A DNA stretch of 25,657 bases from Daldinia sp. FL1419 (GCA_025201765.1 MU623584.1:7613-33269); one strand, 5' to 3'. Positions 9,975 through 21,025 are shown, counted from the stretch's first letter. A program made the numbers and translations. Notes: a model not told the origin generated them from the letters alone.

Positions 9975-12625
9975 CTGCGGATGTTGATACTAAGTGGAAC
10001 GCGCGAAGGAGACACGCCATCCAATCCGTTTTTCAAATTGATGTGTCTCAGCCTTCGCCGTATTCCACTTCGTCATTACGGTTCCCTGGCCAGAACAGTC
10101 AGAATAGTCAGAGTCGGAGTCAGAGTCAGACTTTTGGGGGCCCCTTAACCCAGACGCCCCAGAAAGCCACTGATTCCCAGTTCCTGCTGACTTCGCCTGA
10201 GGAGAAATCTCACGCGCAGCAGCAGACCCGCCTTGACCGATCGTGGCACGTGGTTACGTCCCGCATTGCTCTTCCGCCTTCCGTTACCGCGGAGGACTCG
10301 TTCGGGGCCTTGCCGAACTCGCAGGATGTCGACGATGGCACGTTCCGGGACGCGCTACGGGACGTCTTAAACCCGGCTACTCGTCTCCCCCTCGCGAGTC
10401 GTACCGATGATATTCTAGCTTGGCATACGCAGCAGGTTCGACACCACTTTGTGACCCATGTTCTCCCTTTGCTGTCCATCTGCGATAGCTACGCGGACCA
10501 GACGCAAGTTCTGCTAGGTAGTATACGGACCCTGGAAGCTGCGAATAGGCAGTATCTATATGGGCTATCACTGATCCTACGAGCTATGGAAGAAGAGCCT
10601 GCGGACCTTGCTCTCATGAAATTCCAACGTGATCTACATGCCATTGTGGGGAACTCGATGTCTAATTCTATGATAAATGCTCTGAGGTCAACCCTTGGCC
10701 AGTTGATGAAGACGCTACTTGGCGTGGGGGCAGTATCATACGCATCGAGTCGGGGAAAGGAGGTCACTATAAACCCTGGTCAAGTAGACAATGCAAGAAA
10801 GGAGTTACACCAACTAGTAGAATCACTATGCAATGTCGGGTTTGCTGGCGAAAAGTTTCAAATCCTCTTCGCGGAGCTTCTCGATGCGATGATGATCGCG
10901 TATATTCGAGAGACCTTTGCGGGCGTGTGGGAGTCCAATGACGACATGAAGACGGGTGCACGCCTCCCAAACCGGATAAGGATCCAACCAAAGTGTGTAA
11001 AAGAACTCCTAGACTGGGTCGAGAATCAATATGCAAGATTAGCTGTGGAAGTCACTAGCCGACTCGGCAGTGGCATACAAATCAACTGGTCAGATGTAGA
11101 GAAGTGGAAAGAGATTGCTATCGGGCGGCTTGCTGCGCTTCGAATTGATGAGCTTTTTGATATTGTTATCAGCTGGCCGGATAGCGAAGGCGGGATTGAT
11201 GATCTCCGCTACGCAATCACGACCCCCCAACGACGATTACAGCTCACAGATGCATTCTCATCCACCCTACAGAGACGTTTACTACATGCCGGACGCTCGA
11301 CCTTAGATATACTGCGAACGTATATTTCCATGATCCGGACATTTCACAAATTAGATCACTCGAGAGTACTCCTAGACCGTGTAGCTTATTCTCTGCAGCT
11401 GTATCTATGTACCCGAGAAGATGCCGTACGCATCGTCGTTACGGGTCTGCTGGCAAATCGAGAAGAAGTCAACACCGAGGCTCGCAATACGAAACTTGTC
11501 GAGCTCGTGGAGCTATTGCTACAAGATTCTAACCGGTATCGCACTGAGCGTCAAACCGAAGAATGGGATGACTTGGATTGGGCCCCTGCTCCTGTAGATG
11601 CGGGCTCCAATTACAGAAGACAAAAATCTGAGGATGTCATCGGTACGCTTATTGGTGCCCTTGGCTCGCCAGAAGTGTTTATCAAGGAATTCCAAAGTAT
11701 TATAGGGGAGCGGTTGCTGTCTGAGCAGACAGGGTTCAAGCAGGAGATAGGCGTGCTTGACTTACTAAAGAAACGCTTTGGGGAGTCCTCTCTGCAAGCC
11801 TGCGATGTGATGATCAAGGATATCCAGGACTCAGTACGACTTGATGGTGTCATCCACCGAGAAGCGGTCAACCAACCAAACACAGTGGACAAAGATTGGT
11901 CCATTCATGCACGAATTTTATCTCGACTCTACTGGCCTGAAGTCGGAGAAGAGCGATTTGTGTTGCCTTCTAGTGTGGCGGAAATGCAAAAAACATACGA
12001 AACTATTTTCGAACATCTCAAATCGTCGCGTAAGATCAAGTGGCTTAATCATCTCGGCCAGGCGACAGTAGAGCTGGAACTTGAAGACCGAACAATCTTG
12101 GAGAAAGTTCACACTTACGAAGCAGCCGTCATCAATGCATTTAGCGAGGAGAATTCTTCTAGCTGGACCTTTGACGATCTATGGATGAAGCTTGAGATGG
12201 ACGAAGACCTTCTTACGGCCGCGCTTAGTTTTTGGGAGAAAAAGCAAGTGCTTCGTAGGCTGCCAGATAACACTTACGTCGTTATCGAGCGTCTTTCAGA
12301 TGCTGAGCAGCCTTCGTTATTGCAGCCGGCGCATACTGTAAACGCTGGCGCTGTTGATGTAGGACCGGCAACGCCCCGCAGGGCCAAGTCCGGAATGAGC
12401 GAAAAGGAGAAGGAAAAGCGTCAAGTATATTGGCAATTCATAACGGGTATGCTGACGAACTCGAGCCCCGCCATGCCTCTCGGACAGATTTCCATGATGA
12501 TGAAGATGCTGATCGCGGATGGGTTTCCATGGAGCAACGAAGAGTTGCAGGAATTCCTCGGGGAGAAGATAGCTGACGGCGAGCTCGAAATTGTGGGGGG
12601 TAAATATAAGCTCGTCAAAAAGTGA
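9971..12625 (+). CDS. APC2: Anaphase-promoting complex subunit 2 (cullin-like scaffold), 884 aa
   Basis: APC2 is the cullin-family subunit of the APC/C ubiquitin ligase. With the RING subunit APC11 it forms the catalytic module that ubiquitinates securin and cyclins in mitosis; it acts mainly in the nucleus. The gene is a single uninterrupted frame. ATG 9971 (A at -3) is the first in-frame ATG; the frame continues upstream to 9857 but only from GTG. Residues about 32-60 are a Gln/Ser-rich low-complexity stretch (SRSQSQ). Near residue 150 lies the helical N-terminal region with WHTQQVRHHFVTHVLP. The cullin homology region runs from about residue 550 to 790: SPEVFIKEFQSIIGERLL, then DLLKKRFGESSLQ, and RILSRLYWP near residue 650. 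The C-terminal winged-helix APC2 domain occupies about residues 815-884 (VYWQFITGML to the end GGKYKLVKK). Length fits fungal APC2. No frameshift or missing block is visible. A short upstream coding exon cannot be fully excluded. Confidence 0.95.
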   Translation: MTADVDTKWNARRRHAIQSVFQIDVSQPSPYSTSSLRFPGQNSQNSQSRSQSQTFGGPLTQTPQKATDSQFLLTSPEEKSHAQQQTRLDRSWHVVTSRIALPPSVTAEDSFGALPNSQDVDDGTFRDALRDVLNPATRLPLASRTDDILAWHTQQVRHHFVTHVLPLLSICDSYADQTQVLLGSIRTLEAANRQYLYGLSLILRAMEEEPADLALMKFQRDLHAIVGNSMSNSMINALRSTLGQLMKTLLGVGAVSYASSRGKEVTINPGQVDNARKELHQLVESLCNVGFAGEKFQILFAELLDAMMIAYIRETFAGVWESNDDMKTGARLPNRIRIQPKCVKELLDWVENQYARLAVEVTSRLGSGIQINWSDVEKWKEIAIGRLAALRIDELFDIVISWPDSEGGIDDLRYAITTPQRRLQLTDAFSSTLQRRLLHAGRSTLDILRTYISMIRTFHKLDHSRVLLDRVAYSLQLYLCTREDAVRIVVTGLLANREEVNTEARNTKLVELVELLLQDSNRYRTERQTEEWDDLDWAPAPVDAGSNYRRQKSEDVIGTLIGALGSPEVFIKEFQSIIGERLLSEQTGFKQEIGVLDLLKKRFGESSLQACDVMIKDIQDSVRLDGVIHREAVNQPNTVDKDWSIHARILSRLYWPEVGEERFVLPSSVAEMQKTYETIFEHLKSSRKIKWLNHLGQATVELELEDRTILEKVHTYEAAVINAFSEENSSSWTFDDLWMKLEMDEDLLTAALSFWEKKQVLRRLPDNTYVVIERLSDAEQPSLLQPAHTVNAGAVDVGPATPRRAKSGMSEKEKEKRQVYWQFITGMLTNSSPAMPLGQISMMMKMLIADGFPWSNEELQEFLGEKIADGELEIVGGKYKLVKK

Positions 12626-13415
12626 TCTCGCCATCCCCGTTATCTCACACAACCCTGATTTTTGCTTCAGTTAGCTTCTCGGTGGCTTCTCCGATATACG
12701 CTAAATCTCAGCCAAGGGTTTGGTTTGGACGGCTCGCTGGCGTCAGCTTGATTTGAAACATCCGTTAGCGGCGATCTTATTTACGATTGTAACTACGAGG
12801 CAAGGGCGATTAGTTAGTACATTGTCATGACCATGGTCATTGCCTGCCGGGCGTTGCCCATGGTGTAATCTGTCACGAGGGAAGGGGGTCCCGGATGGGA
12901 TGACCGGGGACGGGTGTTCCTTGAACAAAGATTGACGCCATCCCGCTTGCTCGTGTCGCCCGTCAGCTCGACTAGTGTGCTCAGCAAACGTGCATATCTC
13001 TGTGGTGTATCTAAATACCTTACCCTTAGCGAGGTTGACATAACGTGGTTGCGAGATTTGTGCGTGCGTGGATAGCGCACGTACGGAGTACTAGCCGAAA
13101 AAGTAAATAAGAGACGATATTTGATGCCGGTGAGCGGCGGGCGGTCAGATGAGTCGAGCGGCGAACAAATGGTCGTCGACTTATGTAGAAGACGAGAAGG
13201 AGGACAGGGGTTTGCATGTGTACCTAACCCTAATGTATGTACCTACATAACCTTACCCTAGCACACATGGACCGTAGACTCCACGAGCTTATCTCGGTAG
13301 GAGCAGGATACCAGCGCGAATCACGATAGGGCGGGCGTGTGCGCACGCTACTGTGCCGGCCGGTCGCCTTACGAGGACAAGCAAGTCATAACTAGGTACC
13401 TAAGCTACAGTACCT
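12626..13415. other. Downstream intergenic region of APC2, no gene recognised
   Basis: This holds the presumed APC2 3' untranslated region and intergenic DNA. Small minus-strand frames (12814-13080, 13026-13217) show no protein character. A 14-bp perfect palindrome at 12827-12840 is not unusual for a window of this size. No obvious AATAAA signal follows the APC2 stop codon. Confidence 0.5.
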
Positions 13416-13462
13416 TGAAGCTAGGGGGGTAGGGTAGGGTAAGTAGGTAGAGGTAGGTAGAC
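13416..13462 (+). repeat. GGTA/GGGTA-rich microsatellite tract
   Basis: A run of related GGGTA, GGTAA and GGTAG units, degenerate rather than exact. It superficially resembles telomere-like repeats but lacks a consistent TTAGGG unit. Confidence 0.7.
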
Positions 13463-13821
13463 AGTGCGCCTGGACTTGCGGGGCAAATACAACTGTATGA
13501 CAGAAGTAGTTGCGGCGTGTCTTGTCTTACGTACGAGACATTTAACTAGGTACTAATAGTAGAGGAGAGAAGTAGAAAAAGCAGGTACTTGGGTGTACTT
13601 TGCGAGCGTGCGCGTGAAACTCGTGTGTAACCGGAAAAGTGCACACGAATATGTCAGGATAGAAGGGAGGTTTCTGAGAAGCGGGTAAGAAAAATACCGC
13701 GGTGAATCTTGAGATGTGCAGGTAGTTGGTTTTACTAGGAATATGGCTTGTGTTAGGGACTTACTCACATGCTGGGTTCTAGGTACGGGATATGGGTTCT
13801 GCGGAACAGATAGAAAAGACA

Positions 13822-13852
13822 GGGAAAGGATGGAAAGGATGGAAAGTATGGA
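13822..13852 (+). repeat. Tandem repeat of a 9-nt GGAAAGGAT unit
   Basis: About three consecutive copies of GGAAAGGAT, the last diverged to GGAAAGTAT. A purine-only strand tract. Confidence 0.8.
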
Positions 13853-14037
13853 AGCATTCCGCACGATACACATACAGATAATTACATACAATACTAATCC
13901 CTACCGCGGATACGCAAGCTACCCTGTATCCTGTAGCCCCTTGACGGTACCATCGTCCGATTGCACGTGGCCGGGGCTCTTTTGCATGTACTACATACAT
14001 ACGGTATCGCCCATTCTCGGGGGCCTGGGATAGGCGG

Positions 14038-14069
14038 GGTGGTTGTTGGTTTGTTGGTTGTTGGTTGGG
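14038..14069 (+). repeat. GTTG/GGTT microsatellite
   Basis: Imperfect run of GGTTGTT and GGTTTGTT units, with no C on the + strand over about 30 nt. Confidence 0.75.
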
Positions 14070-14216
14070 TGCTGTGCAAAGGGCTTCCCAGCAAGGGGAC
14101 TTTCCCCCGCCCGACCATTCATCGCGCGGGTTCGGCTCGCGGCTTATATCCGCATTCGGGTCGCGCGCCGGCTTTTGGCTTTGCCTGAGCGAGGGGGCTT
14201 GAAGGTTGGTTTCTTA

Positions 14217-14290
14217 CATAGGTAGGTAGGTAGGTAGGTGCATTAGGTACATTAGGTAGGTATAGAGGTAGGTAGGTAGGTAGGTAGGTG
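14217..14290 (+). repeat. (TAGG)n tetranucleotide microsatellite
   Basis: Two blocks of TAGG repeats, of about five units each, are separated by a short segment containing ATTAGGTA variants. The motif is the same as the dispersed CCTA/TAGG words elsewhere in the window. Confidence 0.9.
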
Positions 14291-14522
14291 CCTACGTCTT
14301 AGAAATATGTATTACACATCTCGCGAATCAAACGGACGCTCGTATAGTAGGTAGGTACGTGTAGGTTATATATGCCTATGCTTGACGTATTTATTGCCCA
14401 CGGCGTGCGTGCGGACCGGCCAATAGGTAGATGGGATGGAGGGGCGTTTCTGGCTCGCTTATTTGAGCCCTTGCTGAGACGTGGGTGTGTCCAATGCAGA
14501 GGGATATATACGCGAGTTGCAT

Positions 14523-14565
14523 ATGTATGTATGTATGTTATTGTTAGAGAAGCATATATATATAT
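14523..14565 (+). repeat. (ATGT)n and (AT)n microsatellites
   Basis: Four ATGT units at 14523-14538, followed 15 nt later by an AT dinucleotide run at 14553-14565. No gene spans it. Confidence 0.85.
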
Positions 14566-15300
14566 GTGCGTGTTGGGTATGTTAGGTTATGTTAGGTATG
14601 CTGTACTATGTTATGATGTATTGGATGTGATTATGATATGAGGTAGATGGGTATGGACGCCGGCGTGTGGCCTACGTAGGGTGATATACGCTAGATGTCA
14701 TTTATTGCAGGAACCCGGCGGGGATCCGAGCGAGCCTGGACCCTAGGTCGACGGGCTCGGTCGGGGATGACTTGGCAGATAGATATATGTACCTGTATAG
14801 ACGGGCAGGTCTGGGCATGTATATAAGTAAGTAGCCACTTACTTCCTTGTGCGACCCTTCTTTATTACGTAGGGCAGGGAAGATAGCTACTTTTGGCTTG
14901 GCTTACCGGCCTGCCTGTCTTGCCGCGGCCGCAGGCATCATCATCATTTCTTCTAGACGAAAGAAGCTCACGCGAACAAACCGGTTTCGATTCGGCAACG
15001 TGGGCTTCGGTTCCTTCCCGCTCGACTATCATGCACGGCGGTTTGTGTGACGTCCGGACGCCAAGGGAAGAGGACTAGGTAGGCTAGGCTGGGCTGGACC
15101 GGGCTGGGGAGTCGATGGGTTAGGAAAGACGTGGTGTAGTGTGGCATAGGTGCCCAAGGTTGGAGGGGAGGGTAAGAGACGGGGAAGGGTGGGCTAGCGT
15201 GAAGAAGTCAGGAGAAAGGGCTGGGTTAGTGCGATATGATAAAATGTGATGGCGCTACGATCGGAAATGTGACGAGACGGGATTTCAATAAGGACGGACC

Positions 15301-15325
15301 GTGGTGGTGGTGGTGGTGGTGGTGG
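15301..15325 (+). repeat. (GTG)8 trinucleotide repeat
   Basis: Eight perfect GTG units plus one G. On the minus strand a 93-codon open frame (15226-15507) reads this as a His run; that frame has no other protein character, so I treat this as a noncoding microsatellite. Confidence 0.9.
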
Positions 15326-15505
15326 CTTCTGCGTCGGTGCGTGCAGCGAAGGGTATGAGGCAAAATGCAAATCTTATCATGCTTAGACCACGTCGGGATT
15401 GGTTTTCGGTTAGATTCATTCCACGAAGAGATAATACGGGGGAAATATAAGATTATCCAGAACTTTGGGCTAGGACTTTGTATGTCTGTGTACCTACCTA
15501 ACCCC

Positions 15506-15531
15506 ATTGATTGATTGATTGACTGATAGAT
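15506..15531 (+). repeat. (GATT)n microsatellite
   Basis: Three to four GATT units followed by diverged GACTGATAGATT. Confidence 0.8.
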
Positions 15532-15801
15532 TGGCCGATATATGGAAGTCCTGCATATGTAGGACTCAGGCGACTACCCGTATTGGAGGCTTACTTGCGA
15601 GACCTGACCGGTCCGGTCGGTTGCCAGGTCCTTTAGATCGATACCCGTACGATGTACCTCCTGCCTCCTTTACCGGATCGGGACTGCCCCAAGGCCGCGC
15701 CGGACCCGGACTCGGCCGAATGTGGTAGGAGCGGGAGGGTACCTTACCTGCTGCGTACTTTCACCTTTGTGGGACTATAGCGTGGGGTAAGTTCGGCTCT
15801 C

Positions 15802-15830
15802 TATTCGATTCGATTCGATATGATATGATG
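15802..15830 (+). repeat. (ATTCG)3 followed by (ATATG)2
   Basis: Two adjacent pentanucleotide repeats at the end of the microsatellite-rich stretch. Confidence 0.8.
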
Positions 15831-15835
15831 AATTA

Positions 15836-18406
15836 CGGTGCCGAACCGGCTCTGAGATTTATGCCCTCGTCCCGGTTAAGTTATATCCTATGGGATTCGG
15901 GGATATAACTATGCGCTTACTGTTAAAGTCGGGTCTGACTATGCGAGATACATGTTCTAGCATGATAGGGGCTCAACTTCATATATGAATAGCTTCCCTT
16001 AGGAGTCTTGATGTTTATATTCCTTTTGGTAGGTGCATTCGCTTCGTCGCGATCTGTTGAGCCCGCTTAGACTCCTTCCTTGGTTTATGCGTTAAGAAAA
16101 TCTCCGCTCAACCATCGAACTTGGTGGCATTCGGGGGCTGGTGGATTAGGGGGCCAGCGATCCTTGCGATCCCCTCAAGCTTTAAGATATGACAAACGCG
16201 TTAGCAATCCCTCACCAACGGTAAATTTTGAGAGTTTACTTAGGAGCTTGAAATCAATTTGTGGTAATCCATATGTGTAACTGTTAATGTAGGAGCTCGT
16301 ATAGGAGCTGAATATTCTGCAGGAGTTATGGTTTGATATAGATCAAGATAAATGTCGTACTCACTGGTGTATTTAGCAAGCTTTATAGATATGGGATCTT
16401 ATACGTTCCCGATAACCTCATAGTGAAGCATGGAATCAATAATTAGACTCATTCCTGTAGTAGCGAGACGTTCTATGTGCGAATAGTATTACGTGACACT
16501 TACCCCTATTGCTCGTTCCCGATCTTTCGTCTGGTAGTATACTTGAAAGGTGGTGGTGAGAGGAGTTCAGCGCCCGTCCTTAAGGTATTTGATCCAATTA
16601 TACTTCTTAAGTGCTCGTCGCTAAATTGTCGCGGAATGGCCCCCTAGGTAGCTAGCCATATCTGACGGCGTACTTAGATCATTGTCCAGGGTCCGAGCGT
16701 ATAGTCTTCGTTGCTATTACTTCCTTGTTTGCGCAATGAACCTACCGATAGAGCATGGTGATGGTCTCACTATGGTCCATCTTATTCTTTCGTACTGACT
16801 CGAGCCTAGGAGCTATTGGTATCATCGTGGATTCGAATGGCCCCGATGAGGCTATCCATACTTCTTCATATGCCAATCTGTATAGGGTAGCGTGGTGTAA
16901 TTGATGACAACACGCAAGTGAAGAGCTTAAAGCTTAGTATAGCGACATGATATTAGATATAGAGTATACCACCACCCCAAGTCACCATCCCACAGGCCCT
17001 CGATATGAATGATTATCGTGTCTAAGGTAAGAGGTATAAGGCGAGAAAGTAGACAACTAGTTACTTCGCACCATGCTTAATCATCAGAAGACGATTTAGC
17101 CATAAGCCTACATGGAATTTTCATAATAACGAGGTTTGGGGTCCAGGAGGAATCAAATCGTATTGAAGAAAGGTGCTCCTAATGATAATTCCTCTCATGA
17201 ATGAGATGCCCCATTCTGCCTCCACTAGTCTGGCTGAAATCAAGAGTGCCTTATATGAACGTATCTGAACTATCCTATTACGTATTTGGGCTACTATGCC
17301 CGAGCTAAGTAGAATTAGGGAGGATATGAATGCGCAAAGTGAAGAATAATATTCTATCAGCTCACCCAAGAAGGGACGGGCCTTCTTGAGTATTGGCGAC
17401 CATTATATTCGAGTAGGTAATTAGACCTCGAAATTGGCGACGTGCGAGGTAAACACGAATCTCAGGCATCACTGGAGTATTAGATACATAATAAATCCTG
17501 CGGACTTATGAATAGTATTAAATTCATCTACTTAATAACCTATCACTTGAATCGGAGAGAACTCTTATATCTAACGTCCGCCCTGCTCCTTCTGAGCCAG
17601 ACATGGCTCATGAGCATTTGACACGCCTAGAAACTTACGTGTACATATATGATAATAGCCATCATATAGGTGTGAACGAGTAGCATGGGTGCCGATATAT
17701 GACAAGCCTCAAGCCTGAAGTCTAGAGCTCGGGCGCGAGGAGCTCCGTGATGAGGATAGAGAATTTTTATGTTGCTATCCGATTCTTACCTTGGCTCGAC
17801 GGTGGCGCACGTAAGGTGGATACGATATTGATCGCCGTTATGCTGGACTTACCACGTATTTAAAGGACACGTCCACCTTGCCTTATGAGTCATACTTAGA
17901 ACACTGTGTACTCGGCCATGGCGTGTAGACTGAATATGTCCTCGTGTCAAGCCGTTCGTGGCTTGGCGATATTCAGAGAGGCTCTTAATGGTTGCGATTA
18001 CTGATCTCTGAACAATCAAGGGCTCAGTAGTTCTGATCTGAACAAGAACTTTCCTTGACTATCAGTACCCACGCTTCCCAAGAATGCGCCACGTGCCTAA
18101 CCTGCAAGACCTCCCTAGGGAACTACTATGCTAAGGAGGTATACTTTGATCGGGGAGTTTTGAATTGACATGTTCCTCATAGTTGCCAGTTCTCTTGTCA
18201 GGTCAGGACACGGTACTGGTGGATCGATGAGGTTAACACCGAACAAACATGAGGCCAAATTTTGTTATATAGCCGCCAAAATAAAATTGGCTAGTAGTAA
18301 CTCGATCTCGATAAGTAGACTTCCATGTCCATGCCTAAGAATGTCTCTTCAGACAGCCCCGCCAAGAACCATAAGCACGGCTCGGGAGTTCTAGAGTCGG
18401 TGACGC
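15836..18406. other. Unresolved region, possibly decayed coding or transposon sequence
   Basis: About 2.6 kb without an intact gene. A + strand frame from roughly 17197 to 17460 reads protein-like (for example SLAEIKSALYERI, PELSRIREDMNAQSEE) between stops at 17266-17268 (TGA), 17347-17349 (TAA) and 17422-17424 (TAG). Each stop could come from CGA, CAA or CAG by a C-to-T change, as RIP produces. No reverse transcriptase, integrase or transposase motif was recognised, and no terminal repeats were found. It could also simply be noncoding. Confidence 0.25.
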
Positions 18407-18430
18407 CCGGTCTCGTTTAAGCGAGACCGG
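18407..18430. other. Perfect 9-bp inverted repeat (hairpin)
   Basis: Arms CCGGTCTCG and CGAGACCGG are separated by a 6-nt spacer. The arms are more GC-rich than the surrounding sequence. No adjacent gene or Helitron-type CTRR end was found to explain it. Confidence 0.6.
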
Positions 18431-20608
18431 TGGCGAATCAATACGATGTTGGACATTGACTGAAAATTCGGCTTCGAATCCCAATATTGACAGCTCTTGA
18501 ACCTACGAGTCGAAGCTAAGTTAGCGCTGGATGATATTTATGCGAGTATATCCTTCTAGCATGTCGTATAAAGACGGAATTTCTTGTAGTATCTGTTAAA
18601 AAAAGAAAAAAAAAGGGGGGGAAGCTGTGGAATTCAGAACCGTTCCCAGGACGCCACTACATGTGGAAGCTGCAAGCCTAGTCGTAATACGGCTGCGTCG
18701 GTACGTGGGAGACGTAGGGGTCTCGTACGAACTCCGCCATTTCGACATTTTCGTAAGCAAATTTCGATTCCATGGCGTGTATAACAGTGTCGCCGCCGTA
18801 TCCTTTTAGCTGAACTTCACACATTTTCTTCGAGCATTTTACCAAGTTAACCGAGAACCCGAAAATGTAACTCCGTATGACATGCATCTGTCTGAATTTT
18901 TAAATAGGCCGCTACCGGGTCATTGGTGTTAGTGATCCTGTGAAACCAAGCTCGGCGACTGATGCAAACGAGGCCGTCGTAGACCCCTTCTTTTTCATTC
19001 AGAGCTCTCGGTTCATTCTTGGGTTTACACTATTCTCGCGTCTTTGCCGACTTTGCAAGGAGGCAAGCAATGTCCAGACGGGCACCATGCTGGATTTTTA
19101 ACGTCGAAATTGCATCTTAATTGGAGAGAGAGACGGTTTGATATTATCGGGGCTGGGAATAACATTAAAGGCTCTCACTGGTATGAATAGTTCGTCGAGA
19201 GCGTTTGGCTGATGGCAGCAATCTGGACCCATGTTTCTGATGTGAGGACAAGACTGAGCGGACTTGACTGTTGGATATATGTCGTATTCTAAATTGAATA
19301 TGGTTGGTACTGATTGATCCTATACTGCTACGCCTTGCCCTAAATTGAATGTATTCTGCGGGATCCCCTCAATGCAAGCAACGAATAGTGTTCTTGCAAA
19401 TATGCATGAGGCGGCAACGACACCCTAGACGGCAAAGCAAATACGAGAGGGGGTTAGTGGATTTGATAAAGACCGAGTTAATAGCCAATCGATGTAATGC
19501 GGCCGTGTAGTTTTGATTCAAACTTGCGCCATCGAGACTAGAAAATGGTGTCGCAGAAGCTCGGTATTTCAAATAGAAAAAAAATTTAAAAAATAAAAAA
19601 TAAAAAATGAACGTTTAGCGCTGTAAGACGTGTTACAGAATTACAGAAAATACCGGATAAGTACCTATTAAAGCCGTTGATGGGCATCAGCTTGCTTTAA
19701 ACAGTACAAAGAAGCAGGGAAGCAGGGAAGCTCGGTCGCGAGGTTTCAGTAGGGCGGACTAGTTCTCGATTTGGCCTCGTCGTTGCTGGGTTGGCGGTTA
19801 AAAAAAAAGAAAAAAGAAAAAAGAAAAACAGGAGAGATCAAAAATATTAGTCAAAACTAACAAGCAAGTATCAAATTGAATGCAGGTTTTCTATCGTTCC
19901 GAAGTGGCGCCTTGTTGTGGATTGGACAGTGTATATGGTACCGTCGTCGTTGGGTTTCGGGATAATGAGACAACGCTCGGAAAGTCTAGCTGCGCTTGGA
20001 ATACCGAGAGGGCAAGGGCTTTTGTTGCTTTGTTCCCTGGCGGCGGATTCTCGAGCGGAGACAGATGTGCGGTGAAAAGGACCAAATTCCCATCATATGA
20101 CTCAAAATAGCTGATGGCAAGGAATTTTGGCGCCGGTTAACATAATAATATAGGCACTTGTCTCTAATCTATATAGAAGCTTGGTGGCGGTAGGGATTGG
20201 AGAAACTAAGAATAAAGAACTGCATTGTTCGCTTTGATGCAAATTGGAATCCAAACCCGGCCAGTTATCTCATGTTTTATGTAGTTAGTTAGTTAGCAGG
20301 TTAGTTATAACTAGTTATAGTAATAAAGCCGTCTTGATATGGGCGCATGGGTGACGGCAACGAGGCAAAAACCGAAAAGCCTAGGAGCACGGAAAGGAAA
20401 AAAGAATAGGCTGTGCTGTGTGATCCGGACCATACGGGTTGGACTTCCATATCGTGAATTAAATATTAAATAGTAGGGCCTCGTTTCTGACATATCTCAT
20501 TTTGCATGGGTGTTGGGGACCGGGCGATAGGCTTGGAATATTAAAGGAATAGATGGCGTTGAGGCATTGGTTCAATATTGATGGTAGGACGGGGCAAACG
20601 CCCGAGAG
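18431..20608. other. Gene-free stretch with A-rich tracts
   Basis: No supportable gene. It contains purine tracts at 18599-18622 (A-rich passing into G7), 19577-19608 (A-rich with AAAAAT units) and 19801-19829 (A5-8G units), and a GTTA/GTTAG repeat at about 20281-20310. Open frames such as 18678-18887 minus and 19880-20110 plus have no recognisable domain, signal peptide or splice partner. Confidence 0.45.
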
Positions 20609-20635
20609 AAAAAAAAAAAAAAAAAAAAAAAAAAA
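20609..20635. repeat. A27 homopolymer tract
   Basis: An uninterrupted run of 27 A, followed by the small inverted repeat GACCTTGAGGTC. It could mark the 3' end of a non-LTR retroelement, but no coding sequence or target-site duplication was found beside it. Confidence 0.9.
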
Positions 20636-20666
20636 GACCTTGAGGTCATATTCCCAGCTGACCACG

Positions 20667-20779
20667 CATGATTTAAATCCATGTTATGACTCCATGCTCC
20701 GTGCTTCATGCTCCATGGTTAAGTCTTCATGGCCAGGTCTCCGTGGCTAGTGTATGTTTCCATGTTATATCCGACCATG
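20667..20779. repeat. CATG-rich degenerate repeat
   Basis: Eight CATG words occur in 113 nt (first bases at 20667, 20680, 20693, 20707, 20714, 20728, 20761 and 20776), usually inside a CTCCATG-like unit with 7 to 33 nt spacing. It looks like a decayed short tandem repeat. Confidence 0.6.
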
Positions 20780-21025
20780 TTCGCATCGAATGGGGAACCT
20801 AGGAACCTCGAAGGATACAGTAAGATGTTGATATATTTCCATGGGAATTTTCACGATCCCTTGCGCCGCTGCAAACTGCAAGATGCAAAATGCTGCAAAG
20901 AGTAAAAGTTGCGTTGTAAGCTGTAAGCTGTAAAAGTCCATAAGTAGAACCCTGGGTCGATCCTGTTTTCGGGATAGCCAATTAGAGCGCCTGAACTCTT
21001 CAATTACTACCAAGAACGACAAAGA

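Noticed and set aside
13216..13462. Telomere-like repeats (CCCTAA, GGGTA)
   Set aside because: Only scattered degenerate units without a consistent TTAGGG array; better explained as microsatellite.
15226..15507. Histidine-rich minus-strand protein
   Set aside because: The His run is just the (GTG)8 microsatellite read on the other strand; the rest has no protein features.
18470..18490. Possible tRNA or SINE B box around TTCGAATCC
   Set aside because: The stem mispairs at the closing position, and no convincing A box or cloverleaf was found.
18678..18887. Minus-strand 69-residue frame with a protein-like composition
   Set aside because: No homologous family was recognised, upstream splice partners are not convincing, and a 60-codon frame overlaps on the other strand.
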